A DNA stretch of 46,988 bases from the NCBI GenBank assembly GCA_030457765.1, contig JAKDUK010000016.1:1-46988 (forward strand), written 5' to 3'. The notes under the pieces were generated by a model. It was given only the letters and a program-made list of their open reading frames with translations. It had not been told where the DNA came from and made no database searches. Both the position numbers and the translations under genes were made by a program. Shown piece by piece: positions 17,885-25,540 of the stretch. Source of the DNA: Marinobacter sp. Lineage in GTDB: Bacteria; Pseudomonadota; Gammaproteobacteria; Pseudomonadales; Oleiphilaceae. The stretch's first letter is position 1. The number at the start of each line of letters is the position of its first letter.

Positions 17885-19054
17885 TCAGTGGGCAGTGTTG
17901 CCTGGAGCGTCAGGTAGGGCCGCATCATCCTGCAGGCCCCGCCATTTCTCAAGAAACGTACGATAGCGATCTAATGCATCTGTGACCACTTCAAGATCTG
18001 GCGGTTCGTTTGATTTAACCAGCACGATAAGTCCTTTTCCCTCGATTTCATCGGTCACAGGTGGGTGGCAGATAACGTCGTCGCTATTATCAATATACGC
18101 CAGTGCGGTTCCTATGCCGTGGCGGATCAGTGCGCTGACAATATCAGCCCAGTTCAGGTCGTCAAGCACCAGATCGTAGCGGTGTGGGTGATCGTGCTCA
18201 TAATTGAACATGTCCTCCAGTACTTTTTCCGATCCGGGAGCTACCACAGAGCGCACCATAATCTCCGGGTAGGTGCGAACCGGGCGGATGGTGGCGCGTA
18301 TGCCCAGTGTTTTGAAGCGGCTGCGATTGGCATCCGTAACACACTCAACGGTGGTTTTATGGGCAAGATTGAGCTCGCTTAGCCGGTGGGAAATATCGAA
18401 GGTCAGGCTGTCTGAATGCGGGTCGGCTTCGTTAGCCGCCAGCACCACAATGTGGCGTGCGCTCCCGGCATGCACTGCTTTCAGCGCATCCGGATCAAAC
18501 CCCGACCCATGAAAGTGCACCAGGCCCAGATCAGACAGCTCAACCGGAAGGCCGCCCGGGAACTCCCGCGTAAGCAACATGATAGGGATGGTTTCATACC
18601 CCTGTATAGCGCGTACCTGTGTGGCAAAACGCATGAAGTAGGTCATGCCGCCATTTTTTGGGGTATTTATGATGACAATGTGATCGTTCATCTTGTAAAT
18701 CCAGCGTCCGGTGAGAATACGTTCCCGGCGGTAAAACCGGTATTCAATGAAATCGCTGACAATCAGCGTCAGCAAAGTGATTGCGCCCACAAACATGATC
18801 AGGATAGTACTGATCCGGCCAACGTAGGTTACGGGTGCGTAGTCGCCGTAGCCTACGGTAGCGATTGTGGTCATTGTCATCCACAGAGACTCAAACAGCG
18901 TTAGTTCTTCGGCTCCCCAAATAATAAGCACCTGGGTGATCAGTAGCGCTAACAGAATCAAAAACAGGCGCTTTGCCCGCTTCCGGATCATCCCGCCCAT
19001 GGGCAGTTGGCTTGCCTGGTGTTCCGGGTTAAGGGGAAGGCGATTTCTCAGCAT
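17885..19054 (-). CDS. Two-helix potassium channel with RCK domain
   Basis: A 389-residue ion channel of the MthK/Kch type. A first membrane helix lies at about 30-47, a pore loop with the K+ selectivity filter TVGYGD is at residues 66-71, and a second helix spans about 82-103. An RCK/TrkA-N-like regulatory domain follows (DHIVIINTPKNGG at about 128 on, HIVVLAANEADPHSDSLT further along). The glycine-rich nucleotide loop is atypical, so a bound ligand other than NAD is possible. The start is uncertain: the ATG at 19054 has no good ribosome site, and in-frame ATGs at 19000 and 18991 would still keep the first helix. It lies directly upstream of mgtE and diverges from glnE. Confidence 0.85.
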   Translation of the reverse strand: MLRNRLPLNPEHQASQLPMGGMIRKRAKRLFLILLALLITQVLIIWGAEELTLFESLWMTMTTIATVGYGDYAPVTYVGRISTILIMFVGAITLLTLIVSDFIEYRFYRRERILTGRWIYKMNDHIVIINTPKNGGMTYFMRFATQVRAIQGYETIPIMLLTREFPGGLPVELSDLGLVHFHGSGFDPDALKAVHAGSARHIVVLAANEADPHSDSLTFDISHRLSELNLAHKTTVECVTDANRSRFKTLGIRATIRPVRTYPEIMVRSVVAPGSEKVLEDMFNYEHDHPHRYDLVLDDLNWADIVSALIRHGIGTALAYIDNSDDVICHPPVTDEIEGKGLIVLVKSNEPPDLEVVTDALDRYRTFLEKWRGLQDDAALPDAPGNTAH

Positions 19055-19132
19055 CCGGCGTTGGCCTGTTCAGTCTCGGTTAAGTTCGTTATACAGTAGC
19101 GGAAATATAACAGAGAAACAGGGGTTTGCCTT

Positions 19133-22036
19133 ATGTCCGAGCCATGGAGTTGTCTTCCGTTGCCGCTCGCAGACGATGTTGCGGGCCATTGGGCGTCGGT
19201 TTTCCCGGAAGGGGTGCCCGATTGGCTGCTTGAGGATGACCAGGTTTCGGCTGCAGTCGTTGCCCAGGCGATGGCACGGAGCCCGTTTTTAACCCAGACC
19301 CTTGAACGACACCCGGCGCAGGTGCAAGTCTTGCTGGAGTCCCGGGCTTTGAGTGAGCCAACGACACCGGATTACCTTCAGGTCCGTTGCGGTGAGTATC
19401 TTGCTAATGTAACTGACGAGCCAAGCCTGCACACGGCATTGCGTCGTTTCCGCAGAGAAGTGCAGTTTCGCATTATCTGGCGGGACCTAATGCGCTGGGC
19501 CGATCTATCTGAAACCATAGCCGCAACCAGTTCGTTTGCAGAGGTGTGCATTCAGGCCGCACTAGACTGGCTGCACCAGGCGGCCTGCGAGCAGTATGGC
19601 ACGCCATGGGGTGTTGATCCGGTATCAGGTGCGGAGGCACCGCAATCGATGATTGTTATAGGCATGGGGAAGCTGGGCGGGCGAGAATTGAACGTGTCAT
19701 CGGATATTGACCTTATTTTCGCCTTTCCCGGAAAAGGCGAAACCAGAGACGGGCGGCGCTCACTTGATAACCAGCAATTTTTTATCCGGCTGGGCCAGCG
19801 GCTGATTCAGGCTCTGGACCAGATTACCGCAGATGGCTTTGTGTTTCGCGTGGACATGCGACTGCGCCCCTACGGCCAAAGCGGTGCCCTTGCACTGAGC
19901 TTCGCGGCCCTGGAAACCTATTATCAGGACCAGGGACGGGATTGGGAGCGCTATGCCATGGTGAAGTCCAGGGTGGTGGCCGGAAATCCTGAAGCAGGGC
20001 AGGTTCTCATGGAGAGCCTCCGCCCGTTTGTGTATCGCAGATACATCGATTTCAGCGCATTCGAATCGTTGCGCAATATGAAGGCGATGATCAGCCGCGA
20101 GGTGCGCAGGCAGGGGTTGGAGAACAATATCAAGCTCGGCAGCGGGGGTATCCGGGAGATCGAGTTTGTGGTTCAGGCATTCCAGCTTATTCGCGGTGGC
20201 CGTGACAGGGAACTGCAGCAGCGGGAGCTGTTGGTTATTTTGAATGAGCTTGAGGCGCTTGAGCTTCTACCCTCGCCAGTCGTGAACGAGCTCCGGGAAG
20301 CCTATGTTTTTTTGCGTAATCTGGAGCACGCACTACAGGGGATGGAAGACAAACAGACCCAGTTATTGCCGGAGGATGAGCTTTCAAGAGCCCGGGTTGC
20401 GCTGATTATGGGTTATGACAACTGGCCAAGCTGCCAGGAAACTCTGGCACAACATCGGGAAAACGTAGCCACCCATTTTGCCAATATTATTGCCACAGAA
20501 GAGAGTGACGAGAGCGCCCAGGCGGCACTGGACGAGGGGTGGTGTGAGCTTTGGCTGGCAGAAATAGATGAGGTCTCCGGTGCCCAGTGGCTTGAAACCC
20601 AGGGTTATGAAGACCCGGCTGCCAGCTTGAGGCTGCTCGCCAGCCTGCGAGATAGTCGTACCATTCAAACTATGCAAACCCAGGGGCGTAAACGGCTGAA
20701 CCAGTTTATGCCGGTATTACTGGAAGCTCTGACCGAGGTGGAGAACCCGTCTGAAACCCTGTCCCGAGTGCTGCTTCTGATTGAAGCCATTTTGCGCCGA
20801 ACCGCATACATGGTGTTACTGCTGGAAAACCCCGGCGCGCGCGCGCAACTGGTCAACCTGTGCAGTGAAAGCCCCTGGATTGCTCGCCAGCTTGCAGAAA
20901 CCCCGCTGTTGCTAGACGAACTACTGAATGCCGAGAGCCTTTATCACCCGCCTGCCAAGGACGAGTTACAGGACGATTTGCGCCAGCAAATGCTGAGAAT
21001 TCCCTATGATGATTTAGAAAATCAGATGGAATCGCTGCGGCATTTCAAAAAGGCTCACACGCTCCGGGTGGCTGCGTCTGAGCTGAAGGGCACCTTGCCT
21101 TTAATGAAGGTGAGTGATTATTTAACGTGGATTGCCGAAGTTGTGCTTGATCACGTGGTCGATGTCGCGTTTTCCAACCTGGTTGCTCGCCATGGGTATC
21201 CGGGCCACGCTGGCGGCTCTACCAGTGAAACCGGTTTTGCGGTAATTGGCTACGGCAAGCTGGGGGGGATTGAGCTTGGTTATATCTCGGATCTCGATTT
21301 GGTGTTTGTTCATACCGCAGACCCTGAGTTGGCAACCGATGGTGACAAATCTATTGATAACGCCGTTTTTTATACGCGTTTAGGGCAACGAATTGTCCAT
21401 ATACTGAATGCCCAAACCCCTTCGGGCCAACTGTATGAAGTTGATATGCGGTTGCGGCCATCAGGCAACTCCGGCCTGCTTGTGAGCACACTACACGCAT
21501 TTGAAAAATACCAGCGCAACGATGCCTGGACCTGGGAGCATCAGGCTCTTGCCCGGGCCAGAGGGGTCGCGGGAAGTCCAAAAACGCTTGCCAGCTTCGA
21601 GACAGTGCGCCACAACCTGCTTTGCCAGAGCCGTAACAAAGAGTTGTTGCGGCAAGAAGTTGTAGAGATGCGTGAAAAAATGAGAGCCAATCTGGGCACG
21701 CCGGAAAGCCGCCGTGAAGAAACCTTTCATATCAAGCATGATGCAGGTGGCATTGTGGATATGGAATTTATGGTGCAATACCTGGTGCTGGCGTGGAGTG
21801 AATCGCATCCGGAACTGACCGGGTGGTCTGATAATATCCGGCAAATGGAGGAACTGGGCCGGGCTGGCGTGCTGCCGGTGAAAGAAGCTGAGCAGCTGCG
21901 GAAAGCTTATATTGCGCTGCGCTCAAGTATCCACCGAAGAGCTTTGCAAAACCTTAATGACCAAGTTGCGGGAGATACATTTTTGGACGAGCGGCGTTAC
22001 ATACAATCCGTCTGGCAACAAATCATGGCCCGGTAG
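19133..22036 (+). CDS. glnE: Bifunctional glutamine synthetase adenylyltransferase/deadenylylase
   Basis: GlnE adds AMP to, and removes it from, a tyrosine of glutamine synthetase, under PII and glutamine control. The 967-residue protein has two nucleotidyltransferase halves, each with the GGxxLxxxSDxDL metal-binding signature: GMGKLGGRELNVSSDIDLIF at about residues 176-195 (deadenylylating half) and GYGKLGGIELGYISDLDLVF at about 706-725 (adenylylating half). Each half is followed by VDMRLRPxGxSG and by a helical domain (IKLGSGGIREIEFVVQAFQ, IKHDAGGIVDMEFMVQYLV). The ATG at 19133 is preceded by AGGGG at a workable distance. Its substrate tyrosine is present in the GlnA encoded at 8671-10074. 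Confidence 0.97.
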   Translation: MSEPWSCLPLPLADDVAGHWASVFPEGVPDWLLEDDQVSAAVVAQAMARSPFLTQTLERHPAQVQVLLESRALSEPTTPDYLQVRCGEYLANVTDEPSLHTALRRFRREVQFRIIWRDLMRWADLSETIAATSSFAEVCIQAALDWLHQAACEQYGTPWGVDPVSGAEAPQSMIVIGMGKLGGRELNVSSDIDLIFAFPGKGETRDGRRSLDNQQFFIRLGQRLIQALDQITADGFVFRVDMRLRPYGQSGALALSFAALETYYQDQGRDWERYAMVKSRVVAGNPEAGQVLMESLRPFVYRRYIDFSAFESLRNMKAMISREVRRQGLENNIKLGSGGIREIEFVVQAFQLIRGGRDRELQQRELLVILNELEALELLPSPVVNELREAYVFLRNLEHALQGMEDKQTQLLPEDELSRARVALIMGYDNWPSCQETLAQHRENVATHFANIIATEESDESAQAALDEGWCELWLAEIDEVSGAQWLETQGYEDPAASLRLLASLRDSRTIQTMQTQGRKRLNQFMPVLLEALTEVENPSETLSRVLLLIEAILRRTAYMVLLLENPGARAQLVNLCSESPWIARQLAETPLLLDELLNAESLYHPPAKDELQDDLRQQMLRIPYDDLENQMESLRHFKKAHTLRVAASELKGTLPLMKVSDYLTWIAEVVLDHVVDVAFSNLVARHGYPGHAGGSTSETGFAVIGYGKLGGIELGYISDLDLVFVHTADPELATDGDKSIDNAVFYTRLGQRIVHILNAQTPSGQLYEVDMRLRPSGNSGLLVSTLHAFEKYQRNDAWTWEHQALARARGVAGSPKTLASFETVRHNLLCQSRNKELLRQEVVEMREKMRANLGTPESRREETFHIKHDAGGIVDMEFMVQYLVLAWSESHPELTGWSDNIRQMEELGRAGVLPVKEAEQLRKAYIALRSSIHRRALQNLNDQVAGDTFLDERRYIQSVWQQIMAR

Positions 22037-22067
22037 TGTGTTGGGTTCGTACCGTTAAAAATTCCTG

Positions 22068-22101
22068 CTAGAATGCATTATCCTCAAAAACCGCATTCTA
22101 G
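22068..22101 (+). repeat. Inverted repeat over the ilvE ribosome-binding region
   Basis: CTAGAATGC (22068-22076) and GCATTCTAG (22093-22101) are exact reverse complements 16 bases apart. The left arm contains a TAGAAT that could be a -10 element. The right arm runs into AGGAG, the ilvE ribosome site (22100-22104). Confidence 0.55.
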
Positions 22102-22113
22102 GAGCAACGAAAC

Positions 22114-23034
22114 ATGTCGATGGCTGACCGCGATGGCGTTATCTGGCTGGATGGTGAAATGGTTCCCTGGCGGGAAGCCAAAACCCACGTCCTGACACAC
22201 ACTTTGCATTACGGCATGGGCTGTTTCGAAGGTGTGCGCGCCTACAACACCGCGAACGGCCCGGCTATTTTTCGCCTGCAAGACCATACAGATCGCTTGT
22301 TCCGCTCTGCTCATATCCTGAACATGAAAATGCCGTTCACCAAGGAAGAGCTGAACGACGCCCAGTGTGCGGCTGTCCGTGATAACAAACTGGATGAAGC
22401 CTATCTGCGCCCGATGGCTTTTTTGGGCTCCGAAGGCATGGGTCTGCGCGCAGACAACCTGAAAGTCCACGCGATGGTGGCTGCCTGGAGCTGGCCTTCG
22501 TATATGTCGCCAGAGGCTAAAGAAATGGGCATCAAGGTGCGCACCTCGTCTTATACCCGCCACCACGTTAACATCACCATGTGTAAGGCCAAGGCGAACG
22601 GCAACTATATCAACTCCATGTTGGCGCTGAATGAAGCCATTGCCAGTGGTTGTGAGGAAGCGCTGCTGCTGGATAACGAGGGCTATGTAGCTGAAGGCTC
22701 AGGCGAGAACATATTCATCATGCGCAATGGCGTTCTGCATACGCCAGAGCTGACCTCTTGCCTGGAAGGCATTACCCGTCAGACTATTCTGGATTTTGCC
22801 GCCGAGTTGAACATCCCCGTCAAAGAGCGCCGTATTACTCGCGATGAAGTCTACGTTGCCGATGAGGCGTTCTTCACAGGCACGGCGGCAGAAGTACTGC
22901 CGATTCGTGAACTGGATGGTCGCGCGATTGGCGCAGGCAAGCGTGGGCCGGTTACCGAGAAACTGCAGGCTATGTATTTTGATGCGGTGCAAGGGAAGCT
23001 GCCTCAGCACAGTGATTGGCTGACGCTGGTTTAA
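22114..23034 (+). CDS. ilvE: Branched-chain amino acid aminotransferase
   Basis: IlvE is the PLP class IV aminotransferase for the last step of leucine, isoleucine and valine synthesis. The 306-residue length matches E. coli (309). It starts with IWLDGEMVPWREAKTHVLTHTLHYGMGCFEGVRAY in substance, the family N-terminus; the PLP lysine is Lys160 in KANGNY; GEGSGENIF appears as AEGSGENIFIMRNG; and TCLEGITRQTILDFA and FFTGTAAEVLPI follow. ATG at 22114 with AGGAG 10 bases upstream. glnE–ilvE followed by the LPS core locus is the same order as in Pseudomonas aeruginosa. Confidence 0.95.
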   Translation: MSMADRDGVIWLDGEMVPWREAKTHVLTHTLHYGMGCFEGVRAYNTANGPAIFRLQDHTDRLFRSAHILNMKMPFTKEELNDAQCAAVRDNKLDEAYLRPMAFLGSEGMGLRADNLKVHAMVAAWSWPSYMSPEAKEMGIKVRTSSYTRHHVNITMCKAKANGNYINSMLALNEAIASGCEEALLLDNEGYVAEGSGENIFIMRNGVLHTPELTSCLEGITRQTILDFAAELNIPVKERRITRDEVYVADEAFFTGTAAEVLPIRELDGRAIGAGKRGPVTEKLQAMYFDAVQGKLPQHSDWLTLV

Positions 23035-23057
23035 AGCTGGGATTGACAGTTCTATAG

Positions 23058-23090
23058 CCGTCCTCTGCTATCCGGCAGCAGGGCGGTTTC
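23058..23090 (+). terminator. Likely terminator after ilvE
   Basis: CCGTCCT and, after a two-base bulge, GCT pair with AGC and AGGGCGG (23058-23086). TTTCGTTT follows, a broken T tract. It lies 23 bases after the ilvE stop. The T tract is weaker than in the other terminators here. Confidence 0.6.
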
Positions 23091-23128
23091 GTTTGTATTC
23101 ACATTCATCAAATTGACAGGTACAAAAA

Positions 23129-23533
23129 ATGGCAGATGTCATTAAAGTTCCGGTTTCTTTCGGCGAAGTCCTCGACAAGATTACCATCCTTGAAATTAAA
23201 TCCGAACGTATCAAGGATGAGGCCAAGGTTCGAAATGTCCAGCTGGAACTGAACGAACTCAGTGCGACCTGGAACGATGCCGTAAAAGACCAAAGCGCCA
23301 TTGCAGATCTGCGCAAACAGCTGAAGGCTGTGAATGAAGAGCTTTGGGTTATCGAAGACGATATTCGCGACGAAGAGGCCGCACAGGATTTTGGTTCAAG
23401 GTTTATTGAGCTGGCTCGTGCTGTTTACGTGACTAATGACAAGCGGGCAGCGCTCAAGAAAGACATCAACCTGGCACTTGGGTCGCGGTTTGTAGAAGAG
23501 AAGTCTTACCAGGACTATACTGCTCGGAAGTGA
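23129..23533 (+). CDS. DUF6165 family protein
   Basis: A 134-residue protein of unknown function that I recognise as the DUF6165 type, found near LPS-core genes in related bacteria. There is no signal peptide or membrane segment. The N-terminus IKVPVSFGEVLDKITILEIKSERI is the conserved part. The remainder is highly charged and helical (about 25-95), with a coiled-coil look, ending in ARAVYVTNDKRAALKKDINLALGS. It stands alone between two terminators, at the edge of the glycan locus and convergent with the GT8 genes. A role as a small partner or regulator of LPS synthesis is inference only. Confidence 0.75.
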   Translation: MADVIKVPVSFGEVLDKITILEIKSERIKDEAKVRNVQLELNELSATWNDAVKDQSAIADLRKQLKAVNEELWVIEDDIRDEEAAQDFGSRFIELARAVYVTNDKRAALKKDINLALGSRFVEEKSYQDYTARK

Positions 23534-23554
23534 GCCTTAGGGTGTGAAAGTACC

Positions 23555-23603
23555 GTGAGCGGGGATAACATCAGAATTCTCACTGACCCCGCTCACTTTT
23601 TTT
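23555..23603 (+). terminator. Rho-independent terminator after the DUF6165 gene
   Basis: GTGAGCGGGG (23555-23564) pairs perfectly with CCCCGCTCAC (23587-23596) around a 22-base loop and is followed by seven T (23597-23603). The minus-strand GT8 gene stops only 12 bases beyond. Confidence 0.87.
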
Positions 23604-23615
23604 ACCGAAGTCAGG

Positions 23616-24590
23616 TTACGACTTGGCTGGATATAGTGAAAATCCGTTTTTTGTATACCACCGTCTCCACTGTTCTCTTCTTTTTAGCTTTTTCAGTCGG
23701 GAAACTGAACAGTAGGCCGACCAGTAGTCACTTGTTTCAGGTTGTGCCCGAGGTGAGTAAGCAAGCTGGTCTGCATATCGATCGTATTCACCTGCAAGAG
23801 GGTGGAACCTTACTTTCCGCCAAGGCTTATCCCAGCCGATGTAATGAATGATCTTTGGGTCCATGATCGCATCGTTTACTTCCTGCTCATCAAAAGCCCA
23901 AATTTGCTCGTCCGGGCGATAGAGTCCGGTCTGATGATTCCAGGCGAGGGGCAGTGGTTTCCAGGTTTTATGTAACACACCGTTGAGTGCGCATTGATCG
24001 TTGGTGCTTATACGATGAGAGTTGTTTCTTTTAAAGGCAAAAACCTTATCGGGAATTGCGTCACGACGCCACAGATCAAGATTTATGAGCAGCATTCCAG
24101 AGTTGAAGTATTCGTTTTGAGGAATGCCAAGTTTTTTATAGGTGTGACCGGAAAGATTTTCAACCGCGCCTACGTGATAACCTTGGATGTCATGAGACCA
24201 TAACTCGATTATGTCTCCTCGTGCGATCATGTCGCAGTCAAGATAAATCACTTTTTTAACCTGTTCATCAAAGATCTCAGGAATTGAAATTCGATAGTAG
24301 GCGGATGAGGTAATGTGTTTGATCGTGGGCAGGTTGTCGTATTTTGTTCGGTCAATGTTAACAAAATCGATTGCCTCGCCACCGGCTTTGGCGATTTCCC
24401 TTTGCATCCAGTCGCGAACTTCTGAAGAGATTCCGCCATCAATACAAAATAGTCGTAACCTATTGGGCTCGGAACAGTTTTTCAGAATAGATGTAAACAG
24501 CACAGCCAAATGAGGTGCATAGTTTTCGTCTGCGCTGGCTACAATGCCGACATGATTGCTGTCGAGTGTTCGGAGGTCTGCGTCACCCAT
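23616..24590 (-). CDS. GT8 family glycosyltransferase (first of a tandem pair, downstream copy)
   Basis: A retaining GT8 transferase (LgtC/WaaI/WaaJ type) that would add a hexose, probably glucose or galactose, to the LPS core from a UDP-sugar. The 324-residue protein has the GT8 entry GIVASADENYAPHLAVLFTSIL, the metal-binding D-x-D in KVIYLDCDMIARGD, EYFNSGMLLINLDLW, DQCALNGVL, and a C-terminal IHYIGWDKPW, all standard GT8 blocks. I chose the ATG at 24590, five bases after the upstream stop; the open frame continues into the neighbour. It closely resembles that neighbour (24596-25540), suggesting duplication. Last gene of the minus-strand operon that starts at 27922. Confidence 0.87.
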   Translation of the reverse strand: MGDADLRTLDSNHVGIVASADENYAPHLAVLFTSILKNCSEPNRLRLFCIDGGISSEVRDWMQREIAKAGGEAIDFVNIDRTKYDNLPTIKHITSSAYYRISIPEIFDEQVKKVIYLDCDMIARGDIIELWSHDIQGYHVGAVENLSGHTYKKLGIPQNEYFNSGMLLINLDLWRRDAIPDKVFAFKRNNSHRISTNDQCALNGVLHKTWKPLPLAWNHQTGLYRPDEQIWAFDEQEVNDAIMDPKIIHYIGWDKPWRKVRFHPLAGEYDRYADQLAYSPRAQPETSDYWSAYCSVSRLKKLKRREQWRRWYTKNGFSLYPAKS

Positions 24591-24595
24591 GTTGT

Positions 24596-25540
24596 CTATT
24601 TTCCTCGGTAGCGTTCTGAGAGCCGATTGGTGCGGCGCCAATGTTTCCAATTCTGACGAAAGGCGGTAAAAAACTCCCATCGAGCGCGAAACGTGTCGTC
24701 GGGAGGAGGTAAGTCCGCCCATGGGGTTTGTTCGAGAAACCGTCGATAATACTGTTTAAACGGATGGAAACAGACGATTTTCCAGGGCTTCTTTTTGCCA
24801 GTGAAATGCACGATACCCGGGGCGCTTATGGCTGATTGAAGCTGACTGATAGAGTAGCTGCAGCCCCCTGCATATTTAATGACCACTTTGTAGATATCAG
24901 ACTGCATGTTCCAGTGCACTGGAAGTCTTTTCCACCTTCCCTGCAAAACACCATTGAGCGCACATTGATCAACAAATTGCAGGCGCTCAGCGTGTTTGCG
25001 TAGGTAAGCCGTTACATCGTGGTGTATGCCCTCAGCTCGCCACTGCCCTAGATCCATGAGCAGTACACCGGAGTTGAAATACTCATTCCGTGGGACGCCA
25101 ATATCGGTACAGGCTTTCGGTGAAAGGTTCTCCACCGCGGCAATGGGCATTCCCTCCAGATCGGTATTCCAGAGAGTTGCCAAATCTTCCAGAACGAGCG
25201 TGTCCGAGTCTATGTACAGTACTTTTGTAATCCGCTCAGGAAGGTACTCAGGAAGGTTGATTCTCTGATATACCGCAGGCCCATAACGGTGAGTCGGAAG
25301 GCCCTGGTAGAGCATGTTGTCCGGTTGATAAACCGAGAGCGTGCCGCCATGGCTTTCAACACTGTCGGCTAAGCTCGACAAGCTCGAGGCTGCAAGGTTG
25401 CAGCCAATAAGGTGGAAATTGATACCGCTTGAACTGGCTTTTAAAGCTGACAGCATGACCACGTTAGCATAGGCCACATAGTTCTCATCGCAGCACAGAG
25501 CGACTTGAACAGTGTCTTTAGCAAAGCTCATGTCAGGCAT
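24596..25540 (-). CDS. GT8 family glycosyltransferase (second of a tandem pair, upstream copy)
   Basis: A 314-residue GT8 transferase with the same blocks as the gene after it: VALCCDENYVAYANVVMLSAL at the N-terminus, D-x-D in KVLYIDSDTLVLED, EYFNSGVLLMDLGQW, DQCALNGVL and IVHFTGKKKPW. The shared stretch AVENLS...EYFNSG...QCALNGVL is close enough to suggest a tandem duplication followed by divergence of acceptor loops and the C-terminus. The ATG at 25540 overlaps the ligase gene by 8 bases; an alternative ATG at 25531 would leave one base between them. It probably acts on the LPS core at the inner membrane. Confidence 0.87.
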   Translation of the reverse strand: MPDMSFAKDTVQVALCCDENYVAYANVVMLSALKASSSGINFHLIGCNLAASSLSSLADSVESHGGTLSVYQPDNMLYQGLPTHRYGPAVYQRINLPEYLPERITKVLYIDSDTLVLEDLATLWNTDLEGMPIAAVENLSPKACTDIGVPRNEYFNSGVLLMDLGQWRAEGIHHDVTAYLRKHAERLQFVDQCALNGVLQGRWKRLPVHWNMQSDIYKVVIKYAGGCSYSISQLQSAISAPGIVHFTGKKKPWKIVCFHPFKQYYRRFLEQTPWADLPPPDDTFRARWEFFTAFRQNWKHWRRTNRLSERYRGK

